A stretch of 36,502 nt of DNA from Chloroflexota bacterium (GTDB taxonomy: Bacteria > Chloroflexota > Anaerolineae > Anaerolineales > Villigracilaceae): the NCBI GenBank assembly GCA_005778035.1, contig SXKT01000053.1, positions 1 through 36,502 on the forward strand. Direction: 5' to 3'. Position numbers and translations under genes: made by a program. Under the pieces are notes generated by a model. It saw nothing but the letters and a program-made list of their open reading frames with translations. It was not told the origin of the DNA and did no database searches. Below are positions 7,738-15,451 of this stretch, in pieces (the first letter of the stretch is position 1; the number at the start of each line of letters is the position of its first letter).

Positions 7738-8661
7738 ATGAATGTGGTCATTTTTGGAGGAACCGGGTTTATTGGCAAAGCCCTTGTTGCGCATTTAGCC
7801 GAGGCCGGGCATCAGTGTTCGGTAATAACCCGGCGGCAATATTCAATGGCAACGAACGGCAACCGGTTTGTGCAATGGGATGGGAGAACTGTAGCAGAGA
7901 TTGTGCCAGTATTGGCAGATGCCGACGCGATCGTTAACCTGGCGGGTGAGACCATTGGCAAGTGGCCTTGGACCAACGCCCACAAACAACGGGTTATAAA
8001 CAGCCGAGTCCAATTGGGGCAGCAAATCAGCCAGGCCTTTGTATCGGGCTCAGTCCCTTCCAATAAACAAAGGGTGTATATCCAATCCAGCGGAGTAGGT
8101 TTCTATGGGGATAACCTTCAGAACCCCATAGATGAGAAGGCGGCCAATGGGAATGACTTCTTATCCCAGGTTGCCAGTGAGTGGGAGGCATCCAGCCAGG
8201 CTTTGGCCACAATGCCATCGGTCCGCAGTTGTGTTATTAGAACTTCCTTGGTTTTAGGCAGGAATGCAGGGGCATTGCCGATGATGGCTCTGCCGGTTTT
8301 GCTATTTGCCGGGGGGGCGCTGGGAGATGGAAACCAAGGGGTCAGCTGGATCCACATCCAGGATGAGGTTCGGGCTATTGCGCACCTGATAGAAAATCCT
8401 GGATGCGAGGGTGTCTTCAACTTGTCATCACCGCAACCCCTATCCAATCGCCAATTTATGCGAACGCTTGCGAAAGTGCTTGGCCGCCCATTTTGGTTAC
8501 CAGCACCGGCATTTTTGCTAAAACTTGTCCTCGGTGAGATGAGCAGCCTGCTGCTGACCGGCCAATATGCAATTCCCGCTGCGCTTTTGGCATCAGGTTT
8601 TACTTTCATTTATCCAGATTTGGAAACAGCCTTGGGTGATATTTATTCCCCCAAAAAGTGA
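7738..8661 (+). CDS. TIGR01777-family NAD(P)-dependent epimerase (YfcH-like)
   Basis: The 307-residue protein starts with the Rossmann motif VVIFGGTGFIGKALVAHL. It contains the NLAGETIGKWPWTNAHKQRV and SSGVGFYG segments typical of the YfcH/SDR39U1 group of extended short-chain dehydrogenases. The C-terminal 50 residues (PFWLPAPAFLLKLVLGEMSS onward) match the DUF1731 tail. The catalytic tyrosine lies in GFYG and is retained. The start follows AAAGGA. The biological substrate of this family is not established. The next gene starts 9 bp after its stop, so the two are probably co-transcribed. Confidence 0.9.
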   Translation: MNVVIFGGTGFIGKALVAHLAEAGHQCSVITRRQYSMATNGNRFVQWDGRTVAEIVPVLADADAIVNLAGETIGKWPWTNAHKQRVINSRVQLGQQISQAFVSGSVPSNKQRVYIQSSGVGFYGDNLQNPIDEKAANGNDFLSQVASEWEASSQALATMPSVRSCVIRTSLVLGRNAGALPMMALPVLLFAGGALGDGNQGVSWIHIQDEVRAIAHLIENPGCEGVFNLSSPQPLSNRQFMRTLAKVLGRPFWLPAPAFLLKLVLGEMSSLLLTGQYAIPAALLASGFTFIYPDLETALGDIYSPKK

Positions 8662-8670
8662 GGAACGTGC

Positions 8671-9162
8671 ATGTCGATATATTCCCCTGAAAAAATGCCC
8701 CGCCAAGGCGAGATTAACGCGTGGGCGTTGACCTTCATCACTTTTGGTGGTGTCTTCTTCCTATCTTTAAGAGAATCAATTCCATCCTGGGTATGGTTCC
8801 TTTCTGGAATGTTCGCGTTCTCTGCTGCCAGTATATCGCTGGGCAACTGGATTGACCGACAAACTATCATTGAGATCGGCACCGAGGCGGTTCGGTTTGA
8901 AAATGGTTTGCGAAAGGTTAGGCTGGAGTGGCAAGAAGTCTATTCGGTAAAGGTAACGCCTGCCCGGTGGGGCAGGTCTGTCCAGGTTTCGGGCAAAGAT
9001 GGTTTCTTTTCTTTTGCCACCCTTGGTGTAATGACTTTCAGAAACGAAGTGAAAAGCCGGACAGGATTTGAAAAAGGGGATGAAATACTGGATTCAATTT
9101 TGCGAGAAGCCAAATTGGATAAATACGAAAAAATGAATCGGACAACAGTATATTCCCGATGA
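8671..9162 (+). CDS. Small membrane protein with PH-like domain
   Basis: The protein has 163 residues. There are two hydrophobic segments at about residues 18-34 and 41-59, then a soluble C-terminal part. The stretch from about residue 68 (TIIEIGTEAVRFENGLRKVRLEWQEV) has the strand pattern of bacterial PH-like (bPH/YdbS-like) membrane-associated domains. I do not recognise a specific family. A GAGG box precedes the ATG. It follows the epimerase gene closely and precedes tyrS by 134 bp. Confidence 0.65.
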   Translation: MSIYSPEKMPRQGEINAWALTFITFGGVFFLSLRESIPSWVWFLSGMFAFSAASISLGNWIDRQTIIEIGTEAVRFENGLRKVRLEWQEVYSVKVTPARWGRSVQVSGKDGFFSFATLGVMTFRNEVKSRTGFEKGDEILDSILREAKLDKYEKMNRTTVYSR

Positions 9163-9196
9163 TCCCAAAGTAAAACGGCGGCTTACCAAAGTGCTT

Positions 9197-9202
9197 TATA
9201 AT
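9197..9202 (+). promoter_or_regulatory. Candidate -10 box for tyrS
   Basis: TATAAT is present about 95 bp before the tyrS start. No good -35 is visible, so this is a weak call. Confidence 0.35.
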
Positions 9203-9296
9203 TGGCAGGTTCGATAATTGGCACAAGCAAACTAAAACCAATTGCATCCGCGCGGCATTTTGTGCTGGACGATGTGTACACCCCAGTGAGGAAATA

Positions 9297-10508
9297 ATGG
9301 ATATCAATGAACAAGTAGAATACCTAATGCAGGGAACTGAATATGGCGATGAAAGTTTACGCAAGACGATGGAAACAGAGTTGCGCCAACGTCTTATGGA
9401 AGCTGAAAAAGAGGGAAGGAAATTACGCGTATACTGTGGATTTGACCCGCGAACCTCCGATCTGCACATTGGCCACACTGTTACCATGCGAAAATTGCGC
9501 CAATTCCAAGATCTCGGCCATGAGGTCGTATTCCTGATCGGTACATATACATCGCTGATCGGCGACCCGTCTGACAAGGATAAATTGCGCCCACTGCTCA
9601 CCCAGCAACAAACCCTCGACAACGCAGCCTCGTATGCCGAACAGGCATTCCGTATCCTTGATCGCGAAAAAACCACAGTCCGATACAACCACGAATGGCT
9701 GGGCGATCTCAAATTTGCGGATCTGATAAAACTGGGTTCCAATTTTACGATCCAACAATTCTTGACGAGGGAAGCTTTTCGCAAGCGCTGGGACTCAGAA
9801 GACCCGGTATACCTTCATGAGTTCTTTTACGCCATCATGCAAGGTTACGATGCCTATGCCTTGCGAACCGATGTTCAAGTAGGTGGTACCGACCAGTTGT
9901 TTAATATCGTTACTGCCGGCCGCAAGATCATGGCATCGATGGAAATGAAACCCAACATTGGTGTGATCATGGCAATTTTGCCAGGTACCGATGGCGTTGT
10001 GAAAATGAGCAAGTCGCTCGGCAACCACATTCCGCTTAACTCCAACGCCACCGATATGTATGGCAAGGTAATGTCCATACCCGATGAGGCCATGACGCAA
10101 TATGCCAAATTGGTGACCCGCTGGCTGCCAGCCCAGGTAAACGCGTTTGGATCAGACCTTAAGGCTGGTACATTGCACCCGAGAGACGCCAAAATGCGCT
10201 TGGCGCACGAAGTGACCGCTACTTATTACACCGATACGCAAGCAGACCAGGCCCAAGATGCCTTTGTGAAATTGTTTCAACAGGGCTCGATACCAACCGA
10301 GATGGAAGAATACAGCAGGATCGATGGCCAATCTGGCTTGGACATTTTAGTGGCCGCTGGCTTGGTGGCTACCCGGTCAGATGGTCGACGGATGTTCGAC
10401 CAAAAGGCAGTCAAACTTGATGGCAATATTCTCGAAAAAGCGGATGCGCCATTGCCACATGCAGGCGTGTTGCAAGTAGGCAAAAGGCGGTTTCTGCGGG
10501 TAAAGTGA
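9297..10508 (+). CDS. tyrS: Tyrosyl-tRNA synthetase
   Basis: TyrRS activates tyrosine with ATP and loads tRNA-Tyr. The 403-residue protein has the class I signatures HIGH at residues 57-60 and KMSKS near residue 236, and the tyrosine-pocket segment YCGFDPRTSDLHIGH. The C-terminal 60 residues form an S4-like RNA-binding domain (DILVAAGLVATRSDGRRM onward). The sequence resembles the TyrZ-like class of bacterial TyrRS rather than the E. coli type. A GAGGAA box precedes the ATG. The roughly 90-nt leader after a TATAAT at 9197-9202 shows no T-box sequence. A strong terminator follows. Confidence 0.96.
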   Translation: MDINEQVEYLMQGTEYGDESLRKTMETELRQRLMEAEKEGRKLRVYCGFDPRTSDLHIGHTVTMRKLRQFQDLGHEVVFLIGTYTSLIGDPSDKDKLRPLLTQQQTLDNAASYAEQAFRILDREKTTVRYNHEWLGDLKFADLIKLGSNFTIQQFLTREAFRKRWDSEDPVYLHEFFYAIMQGYDAYALRTDVQVGGTDQLFNIVTAGRKIMASMEMKPNIGVIMAILPGTDGVVKMSKSLGNHIPLNSNATDMYGKVMSIPDEAMTQYAKLVTRWLPAQVNAFGSDLKAGTLHPRDAKMRLAHEVTATYYTDTQADQAQDAFVKLFQQGSIPTEMEEYSRIDGQSGLDILVAAGLVATRSDGRRMFDQKAVKLDGNILEKADAPLPHAGVLQVGKRRFLRVK

Positions 10509-10523
10509 TCTGCCTCATCAAAA

Positions 10524-10557
10524 AACCAAAAAACGGCTTTTCAGCCGTTTTTTGGTT
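10524..10557 (+). terminator. Rho-independent terminator after tyrS
   Basis: A perfect 15-bp stem, with AACCAAAAAACGGCT at 10524-10538 and its complement at 10543-10557, closes on a four-base loop. Six T residues lie within the descending arm. It lies 16 bp after the tyrS stop. Confidence 0.88.
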
Positions 10558-10613
10558 AAATTTTATGCGAAATCGGTTATAGTGAATTTATTGCATTATT
10601 GAAAGGTTCATCC

Positions 10614-11900
10614 ATGACGCAAACTCAAAAGATCCCATTATTGGACTTTGTTCTATGCCTTTCAGAAGCAGTAGACCTGATCAGCGCAGAAGTAGCAGAC
10701 CACCACAAACGGACCGCCCAAATTTGTTATGGGTTGGGAAGACGGATTGGATTGCCGGATGAAGAACTGCGAGACCTGGTTATTGCCGCCGCGTTGCACG
10801 ATGTTGGCGGGCTCACCCGTGCCGACCGACTCTCTGCCTTGGAGTTTGAGTATCAAAACCCTTATGGCCATTCTGTTATGGGCTACTTATTATTACGCCC
10901 CTTCATTCCATTCAGCCGAATTGCCAATATTGTAAGATTTCACCACGTAACATGGAATGATGGGGTTGGACGCACCTTTGCGGGTGAAGAAGTGCCCATG
11001 CTTAGCCATTTACTTCAACTGGCAGACCGTGTGGCCATCCTTATCGATCCAACCACCGATGTATTGATTCAGGTCGATGGCATTTTGGAAAAGATCCAGG
11101 CGCAAATGGGGACACGTTTTGTTCCGGAGTATGTTAATGCCTTGCTCGAAATGAGGACTTTGGAATACTTTTGGTTAGACTCGATTTACATGAAGGACTT
11201 GGCGACGCTTGGCAGAAAGTTGGATTTTAATGAGATCGCCTTGGACGATGAGGAATTCTTTGGGCTGACCAATATTTTCAGGCGCATCATCGATTTCCGC
11301 AGCCCATTTACGGCTACGCACTCTGCCGGGGTATCGGCAGTTGCTGGCAAGTTGGGGGAGCTGATCGGTTTTTCTGCTCAAGATCGAAATGTCATCATTC
11401 TGGCCGGACTGTTGCATGATCTGGGCAAGTTGGCTGTGCCAGCAGAGATATTGGAAAAACCCGGCCGATTAACTGAAGAAGAGTTCGATATTGTAAAACG
11501 GCATACCTATTACACATATCATTTGCTTGAACCGCTAAAGATCATGGATGTGATCCGGCAATGGGGGGCTTTCCATCATGAAAGGCTGAATGGAAAGGGG
11601 TATCCATTCCATGTTACCGAAATCGATATGCCTATGGGTTCACGGGTTGTTGCGGTTGCAGATGTGTTCACTGCCCTGACAGAAGACCGGCCATACCGTA
11701 AAGGTTTGCCACTGACGGATGCCTATCAGATCATTTGGGAAATGGTTACCCAAAAAAATTTGGATCCATCTGTGGCGCAGGTTTTGGGTGAAAACCTCGA
11801 AATGGTAGACTTAGCGAGGGTGAATGCCCAAGATGCCGCTGTAAGGGAATATCAGGACTTTAATATGCTCGCAAAACAATTAACACATGAGGAAGAGTAA
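10614..11900 (+). CDS. Tandem HD-domain protein (HD-GYP)
   Basis: The 428-residue protein contains two HD metal-dependent phosphohydrolase domains. The first (about residues 25-150) keeps HHKR, LHDVGG, FHH and ADRV, the expected metal-ligand positions. The second (about 230-390) is an HD-GYP domain with HSAGVS, LLHDLGKL, KRHTYYTYHLL, HHERLNGKGYP and ADVFTAL. HD-GYP domains generally hydrolyse cyclic di-GMP; the first domain may be catalytic or regulatory. No sensor or transmembrane region is present. The ATG at 10614 is chosen because GAAAGG lies 7 bp upstream; an earlier in-frame TTG overlaps that box. It stands alone between two terminators. Confidence 0.88.
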   Translation: MTQTQKIPLLDFVLCLSEAVDLISAEVADHHKRTAQICYGLGRRIGLPDEELRDLVIAAALHDVGGLTRADRLSALEFEYQNPYGHSVMGYLLLRPFIPFSRIANIVRFHHVTWNDGVGRTFAGEEVPMLSHLLQLADRVAILIDPTTDVLIQVDGILEKIQAQMGTRFVPEYVNALLEMRTLEYFWLDSIYMKDLATLGRKLDFNEIALDDEEFFGLTNIFRRIIDFRSPFTATHSAGVSAVAGKLGELIGFSAQDRNVIILAGLLHDLGKLAVPAEILEKPGRLTEEEFDIVKRHTYYTYHLLEPLKIMDVIRQWGAFHHERLNGKGYPFHVTEIDMPMGSRVVAVADVFTALTEDRPYRKGLPLTDAYQIIWEMVTQKNLDPSVAQVLGENLEMVDLARVNAQDAAVREYQDFNMLAKQLTHEEE

Positions 11901-11932
11901 AAAAAAGAACGCCACCAAATAGGTGGCGTTCT
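11899..11932 (-). terminator. Terminator of the tRNA operon
   Basis: An 11-bp stem (AGAACGCCACC at 11906-11916 with 11922-11932) is followed on the minus strand by a run of T residues. It ends the tRNA transcript and abuts the HD-GYP stop codon. Confidence 0.85.
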
Positions 11933-11940
11933 GCAGTATT

Positions 11941-12016
11941 TGGAGGCGACGATGGGATTTGAACCCATGAATAAGGGTTTTGCAGACCCTCGCCTTAGCC
12001 ACTTGGCCACGTCGCC
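11941..12016 (-). tRNA. tRNA-Cys (GCA)
   Basis: Acceptor arms GGCGACG/CGTCGCC pair fully. The anticodon loop CTGCAAA gives anticodon GCA, and the T-loop has GGTTCAAATCC. The discriminator is U and CCA is encoded (11943-11941). It is the last of three tRNAs on this strand. Confidence 0.96.
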
Positions 12017-12084
12017 GTATTAAGATTCAGGCTGGCATTGGATGGCTCGCTGGGAACCATTATGCCAGCCGTCGGAAGGAACTG

Positions 12085-12156
12085 AGCGGGCGATGGGATT
12101 CGAACCCACGACCTACTCCTTGGCAAGGAGTCGTACTACCACTGTACTACGCCCGC
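12085..12156 (-). tRNA. tRNA-Gly (GCC)
   Basis: Acceptor arms GCGGGCG/CGCCCGC, anticodon loop TTGCCAA (anticodon GCC) and T-loop GGTTCGAATCC are all visible. CCA is not encoded. Confidence 0.96.
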
Positions 12157-12159
12157 GAG

Positions 12160-12232
12160 TGCCGAGAGACAGAATCGAACTGACGACACCGCGATTGTCA
12201 GTCGCGTGCTCTACCAACTGAGCTATCTCGGC
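12160..12232 (-). tRNA. tRNA-Val (GAC)
   Basis: Acceptor arms GCCGAGA/TCTCGGC pair fully. The anticodon stem GCGA/TCGC encloses CTGACAA, giving anticodon GAC. CCA is not encoded. Only 3 bp separate it from tRNA-Gly. It is the first gene of the tRNA operon. Confidence 0.96.
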
Positions 12233-12261
12233 GATCGATCACTATTGGTTAAGCGGATGGT

Positions 12262-12290
12262 ATTTTAATGTCAGATCCGATTCTTGTCAA
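12262..12290 (-). promoter_or_regulatory. Sigma-70 promoter of the tRNA operon
   Basis: On the minus strand a perfect TTGACA (12290-12285) is separated by exactly 17 bp from TAAAAT (12267-12262), about 30 bp before tRNA-Val. It is the closest match to consensus in the window. Confidence 0.88.
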
Positions 12291-12384
12291 GAATACTGCT
12301 GCCACCAATATTTTGGAGATTGTTTTCATTATTCGATCAATTTCCAAATTGCTGTACATATCTATTGCACATTTCAGAATTGGG

Positions 12385-12538
12385 TATAATGTATGAGTTA
12401 TAACCTTTCAAGAAATGGAGGCTGAACAGGGCCTGATAACCGATTGCCCGCCAGGAATTTTTGGCGAAGAGAAGGCATACTGGTGACTGGCCAAAAAATG
12501 TGCAGGACCGATTCCCCTGTGCATATCTGGAGGAACAA
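12385..12538 (+). promoter_or_regulatory. -10 box and 140-nt leader of the secreted-protein gene
   Basis: TATAAT at 12385-12390 has no clear -35. About 140 bases follow before the ATG at 12539. Short inverted repeats are present, such as GCCA...TGGC around 12450-12465, and a pairing near 12500-12525 lies just before the GGAGGA box. I tested the sequence by eye against c-di-GMP, SAM, TPP, cobalamin and purine riboswitch cores and found no match. No gene lies in 12233-12538. Confidence 0.4.
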
Positions 12539-13549
12539 ATGATTAATAAAAACACAAAATGGATCTCGACGATCACACTGATGGCAATGCTCTTGGCGGC
12601 ATTGGCCACCCCTCTCACCGCCGCGTTCGCCAAAGATAGCAGCGCAGCAACACCACTCCTCGATGCCAAGTTCCACAAGCTGACCCCAACCAACACCCAA
12701 ATGGATGTAGACCCGCATTATGCCTACTTATCATGGACTCCATTTGAGGGTGCGGATCGATACAAGTTTTGTATTCACGAGGATATTGATCCAACCACAG
12801 ATAAAGATGGCTGTGGCGTAGGTGACCCGAATTGGACCGGTACATTCAACAAGTACTACATTGTTACCAACCTAAACCCAAATGTAACGTACGAATGGAC
12901 GGTGATGGCCTCCACTTGTTGGAAAAAAGGCTGTAATGAGTGGAAAGAAGCTGATCGTGGCATTCATTACACTTTTACAACCAAAGGCGATCCGGCTGAC
13001 CCGCCCAGCCCCGCATCTACTGTCATTATCTCTGGTAATACCCAGGTAGGTGGGGCACGGATTCAGTTCAAATGGGATGAAAATTCTGATGGCGATACCG
13101 ATGACGCGGGCGAAGTGATCACCGAATACTCCAAATCCAATGGCAAGTATTCAATCACCATCCCGTACAACGTCACCGGCACTTTAATTCCACGAGAACC
13201 TGCCAATAGTTCCTATTCCTTCCAACCTCGGCAGGTTGTCTACTCCTCACCCATCACAACCAACCAGATCAACGTGGATTTCAAGGCTTTTGCTCCTATC
13301 ATTGTCTCTGGCAGCACTGGTGTTTCCGGTACTACAGTCACCTTCACAGGTTGGAGCGATTTTCTTGGTAGCATCAAGACCACTGTGACTGGCTCAGATG
13401 GCAAGTACAGTGTTAAATTGCCATACGCTTGGACCGGGGCCATCTCTGCGTCTAAGGCGGGGTATACCTTTGACCCTGCAATTTACGGAAAAGCCCCCAT
13501 TAAGGTAAATATTACTAACCTCAACTTCACTGGGTCAGTTGCTCCATAA
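12539..13549 (+). CDS. Secreted protein with FN3-like domain and two beta-sandwich repeats
   Basis: The 336-residue protein begins with a classic signal peptide: a KNTK basic start, a hydrophobic core to about residue 28 and the cleavage-type sequence TAAFA before KDSS. Residues 40-150 look like a fibronectin type III domain (SWTPFEGADRYKFCIHE, then VTYEWTVMASTCW). Two related repeats follow, each opening VSGxTxVxG and carrying a GKYSI/VxxPY core (about residues 160-245 and 250-336); they resemble carboxypeptidase-regulatory or SdrD-type folds. No sortase motif or membrane anchor is seen, so the protein is probably released or loosely surface-bound. The start is set by GGAGGA and the signal peptide. 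Its function is unknown; adhesion or carbohydrate binding is a guess. Confidence 0.8.
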   Translation: MINKNTKWISTITLMAMLLAALATPLTAAFAKDSSAATPLLDAKFHKLTPTNTQMDVDPHYAYLSWTPFEGADRYKFCIHEDIDPTTDKDGCGVGDPNWTGTFNKYYIVTNLNPNVTYEWTVMASTCWKKGCNEWKEADRGIHYTFTTKGDPADPPSPASTVIISGNTQVGGARIQFKWDENSDGDTDDAGEVITEYSKSNGKYSITIPYNVTGTLIPREPANSSYSFQPRQVVYSSPITTNQINVDFKAFAPIIVSGSTGVSGTTVTFTGWSDFLGSIKTTVTGSDGKYSVKLPYAWTGAISASKAGYTFDPAIYGKAPIKVNITNLNFTGSVAP

Positions 13550-13585
13550 ACAACACCCAAAACCATGCTGGGATGTAAATCATCG

Positions 13586-13626
13586 AAACAAAAACGGCTG
13601 CCTTTTGGCAGCCGTTTTTGTTTTTT
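13586..13626 (+). terminator. Rho-independent terminator
   Basis: A perfect 17-bp stem (13586-13602 with 13607-13623, core AACGGCTGCC) closes on TTTT and is followed by more T residues, 36 bp after the secreted-protein stop. Confidence 0.9.
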
Positions 13627-13642
13627 ATCGCCATTCCAAGTG

Positions 13643-13648
13643 TAGAAT
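13643..13648 (+). promoter_or_regulatory. -10 box of a probable leaderless sigma-factor mRNA
   Basis: TAGAAT ends six bases before the ATG at 13655, so transcription would start at or next to that codon. No Shine-Dalgarno sequence precedes either candidate ATG (13649 or 13655). Confidence 0.45.
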
Positions 13649-13654
13649 ATGTTT

Positions 13655-14260
13655 ATGGATGAAATAACCTTGATTTTGGAAGCAAAAAAGGGGGATCTTT
13701 TTGCTTATAACGAATTGGTACTGGCATACCAAAAACCTGTGTTCAATTTGGCTTTACGAATGCTAGGCGATGGTTATTTGGCGGAAGATGTGACCCAGGA
13801 GGTGTTTATAACGGCATTTGCCAACCTTGGCCAATTTAAAGGCGGCTCGATAAAAAACTGGTTATTGAGGTCTTGCGCCAACCGCTGTATTGATGAGATC
13901 AGAAAGCAAAAAAGAAGGCCGCAAGTGCCGTTGCAACCTGCCACTAACGTGGATGAACCCAACGAAGAACCCAATTGGCTGCGCGATGAAAGCGCTGACC
14001 CGGCAACATCCTTTGAGCAAAAGGAAATTTCGGAACTGATCGAACGCTGTATCCGTGAGTTACGCGAGGATGCTCGACTGGTTATCTTATTGGTGGACGT
14101 ATTTGAAATGGATTATGAGGAGGCCCGACAGGTCATTTCCGCTCCATTGGGCACTCTCAAAAGCCGGCTCATTCGCGCCCGTGAATCTGTTCGAAAATGT
14201 TTGATAACGATAACGGAACTTTACCCCGGTTTCGAGCGTTATAAAAGCGAACACGTATGA
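13655..14260 (+). CDS. ECF-type RNA polymerase sigma factor
   Basis: The protein of about 201 residues shows sigma region 2 (YNELVLAYQKPVFNLALRML, DVTQEVFITAFANL and the NWLLRSCANRCIDEIRKQKR recognition segment, residues 15-90). A charged linker follows, then region 4 (IRELREDARLVILLVDVFEM to LGTLKSRLIRARE, residues 125-180). No region 3 is present, as expected for group 4 sigma factors. Two starts two codons apart are possible; I chose the second because its spacing to TAGAAT suggests a leaderless start. The last four bases overlap the next gene (ATGA), implying coupled translation with a membrane partner, the usual sigma/anti-sigma arrangement. Confidence 0.92.
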   Translation: MDEITLILEAKKGDLFAYNELVLAYQKPVFNLALRMLGDGYLAEDVTQEVFITAFANLGQFKGGSIKNWLLRSCANRCIDEIRKQKRRPQVPLQPATNVDEPNEEPNWLRDESADPATSFEQKEISELIERCIRELREDARLVILLVDVFEMDYEEARQVISAPLGTLKSRLIRARESVRKCLITITELYPGFERYKSEHV

Positions 14261-14916
14261 ACCCTTTCAAACGCTCCATATCAAACTTGGAACTGATCCA
14301 CTTTGGCCGGGATGCCCATCTCTCTCAGGCAGACCAACAGCGCTATGATCAATTGTTCAGAACTGGAACTGCCGAAAAAGCCCACCAGGATGAGATCACG
14401 AAGATCCGTTCTTTGCTCGCGGTAATGCCGTACGTAGAACCACGTAAGGATTTCACCATTTCTGCCCACCTTGCCGGGGTAAGGCCGCCCAAACCAGTCT
14501 ATTTATTCGCCATTCGCTCTTCAATCGCATTATTCAGCTTCTTTTTTATTGGCTTGTCACTCTACCGATTCTCGCCGGTTTCTACACCGATTATTTCCAC
14601 TTCGTCTGCCGAAATTGCGTCTTCGCCAGCAATGGAAATGCAGGCCGAGCCAATGGCGCTCTCTGCACCGATGGAGGAAGTTGCGCCAGAGCCAATGGAA
14701 GACACTGCCCGCATTGTTAGCCCGACCATCGAGGCCGATACCCCATTGGCAAAGAGCGCCCCTTCCGAAGTAATGGAGCAGTCCGTATCACCGGCCTATG
14801 CTGATTGGGCAGTAATTGCCTGGGGAATCACATTGGTTGTTTTGATATTCCTGCTTATTTTATATCCCGCGCTGAGCTTCATTTCCATCCGCAAATGGAA
14901 AAAACGCAATCTGTAG
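14257..14916 (+). CDS. Membrane protein coupled to ECF sigma, putative anti-sigma factor
   Basis: The protein has 219 residues. The cytoplasmic N-terminal part (1-80) has no zinc-binding HxxxCxxC motif. A first membrane helix lies at about 84-102. A linker rich in Ala, Pro, Glu and Met (about 105-180) contains repeated EPM/APM units, and a second helix (about 187-208) is followed by the basic tail RKWKKRN. Position and ATGA overlap with the sigma gene support an anti-sigma role, but no known anti-sigma domain can be recognised, so this is an inference. The linker would lie outside the membrane. Confidence 0.6.
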   Translation: MNPFKRSISNLELIHFGRDAHLSQADQQRYDQLFRTGTAEKAHQDEITKIRSLLAVMPYVEPRKDFTISAHLAGVRPPKPVYLFAIRSSIALFSFFFIGLSLYRFSPVSTPIISTSSAEIASSPAMEMQAEPMALSAPMEEVAPEPMEDTARIVSPTIEADTPLAKSAPSEVMEQSVSPAYADWAVIAWGITLVVLIFLLILYPALSFISIRKWKKRNL

Positions 14917-14926
14917 GCAAGGGATT

Positions 14927-15418
14927 ATGGTTGAGATCACCTTCAGATTCTGCCCATCCTGCGGATGCTTGTTACAGGAACGCCAATTATATGGCAAATC
15001 CTTGCCGTATTGCGAGCAATGCCAGCAGGCATACTTTAAAGACCCCAAGGTAGCCGCGGCTGTGGTGGTAATTTACCAAAACCAGGTGTTATTAGTGCAA
15101 CGAAAAAACCCGCCTTTCCAGGGATGTTGGACATTGCCTGCCGGTTTTGTGGATGGCGGAGAAGATCCACGCCAAGCAGCCGTACGTGAATGCAAGGAAG
15201 AAAGCGGGTTGAACGTCGAAGTTGGTGATTTGTATGATATCCATTATGGCAAGGACCATCCACGTGGGGCGGACTTTGTACTTTTTTACCGAGCGACGTT
15301 CATCGGTGGCACACTTGCTGCCGGAGATGACGCGACAGGCGCCGAATGGTTCTCGCCTGATCATTTGCCAAAACTGGCGTTTCGATCTACCCATCACATA
15401 CTGGCACAACTCTTTTGA
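14927..15418 (+). CDS. Nudix hydrolase with N-terminal zinc ribbon
   Basis: The protein has 163 residues. A four-cysteine zinc ribbon (CPSC near residue 9 and CEQC near 30) precedes a Nudix fold. The Nudix box is complete: GFVDGGEDPRQAAVRECKEE then SG, residues 70-91, fitting GX5EX7REUXEEXGU. The ribbon resembles that of NudC-like or ADP-ribose-type Nudix proteins, but the length is shorter than NADH pyrophosphatase NudC. The substrate is probably a nucleoside diphosphate derivative. GGCAAGGG precedes the ATG, 10 bp after the membrane-protein stop, so it may share the sigma-factor transcript. Confidence 0.9.
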   Translation: MVEITFRFCPSCGCLLQERQLYGKSLPYCEQCQQAYFKDPKVAAAVVVIYQNQVLLVQRKNPPFQGCWTLPAGFVDGGEDPRQAAVRECKEESGLNVEVGDLYDIHYGKDHPRGADFVLFYRATFIGGTLAAGDDATGAEWFSPDHLPKLAFRSTHHILAQLF

Positions 15419-15442
15419 ACGAAGTTGGCGCGGTGATACAAT
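15415..15442 (+). promoter_or_regulatory. Promoter of the MEMO-family gene
   Basis: TTGAAC (15415-15420) and TACAAT (15437-15442) are 16 bp apart. The -35 overlaps the Nudix stop codon, and the ATG is nine bases after the -10, leaving almost no leader. Confidence 0.55.
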
Positions 15443-15451
15443 GGCATTGAA

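Noticed and set aside
9203-9296. T-box leader before tyrS
   Set aside because: No T-box sequence, specifier stem or terminator/antiterminator pair could be found in the roughly 90 nt.
9038-9784. Minus-strand 248-residue frame opposite tyrS
   Set aside because: It is antisense to the conserved HIGH region of TyrRS, and its composition is that of a shadow frame.
11980-12183. Plus-strand 67-residue reading frame across the tRNA cluster
   Set aside because: It is translated from the antisense of tRNA-Cys and tRNA-Gly and has no protein features.
12397-12538. Leader of the secreted protein as a c-di-GMP (GEMM) or c-di-AMP riboswitch
   Set aside because: Some G-rich and GCCC segments are suggestive, but the conserved cores of these and other known classes are not present.
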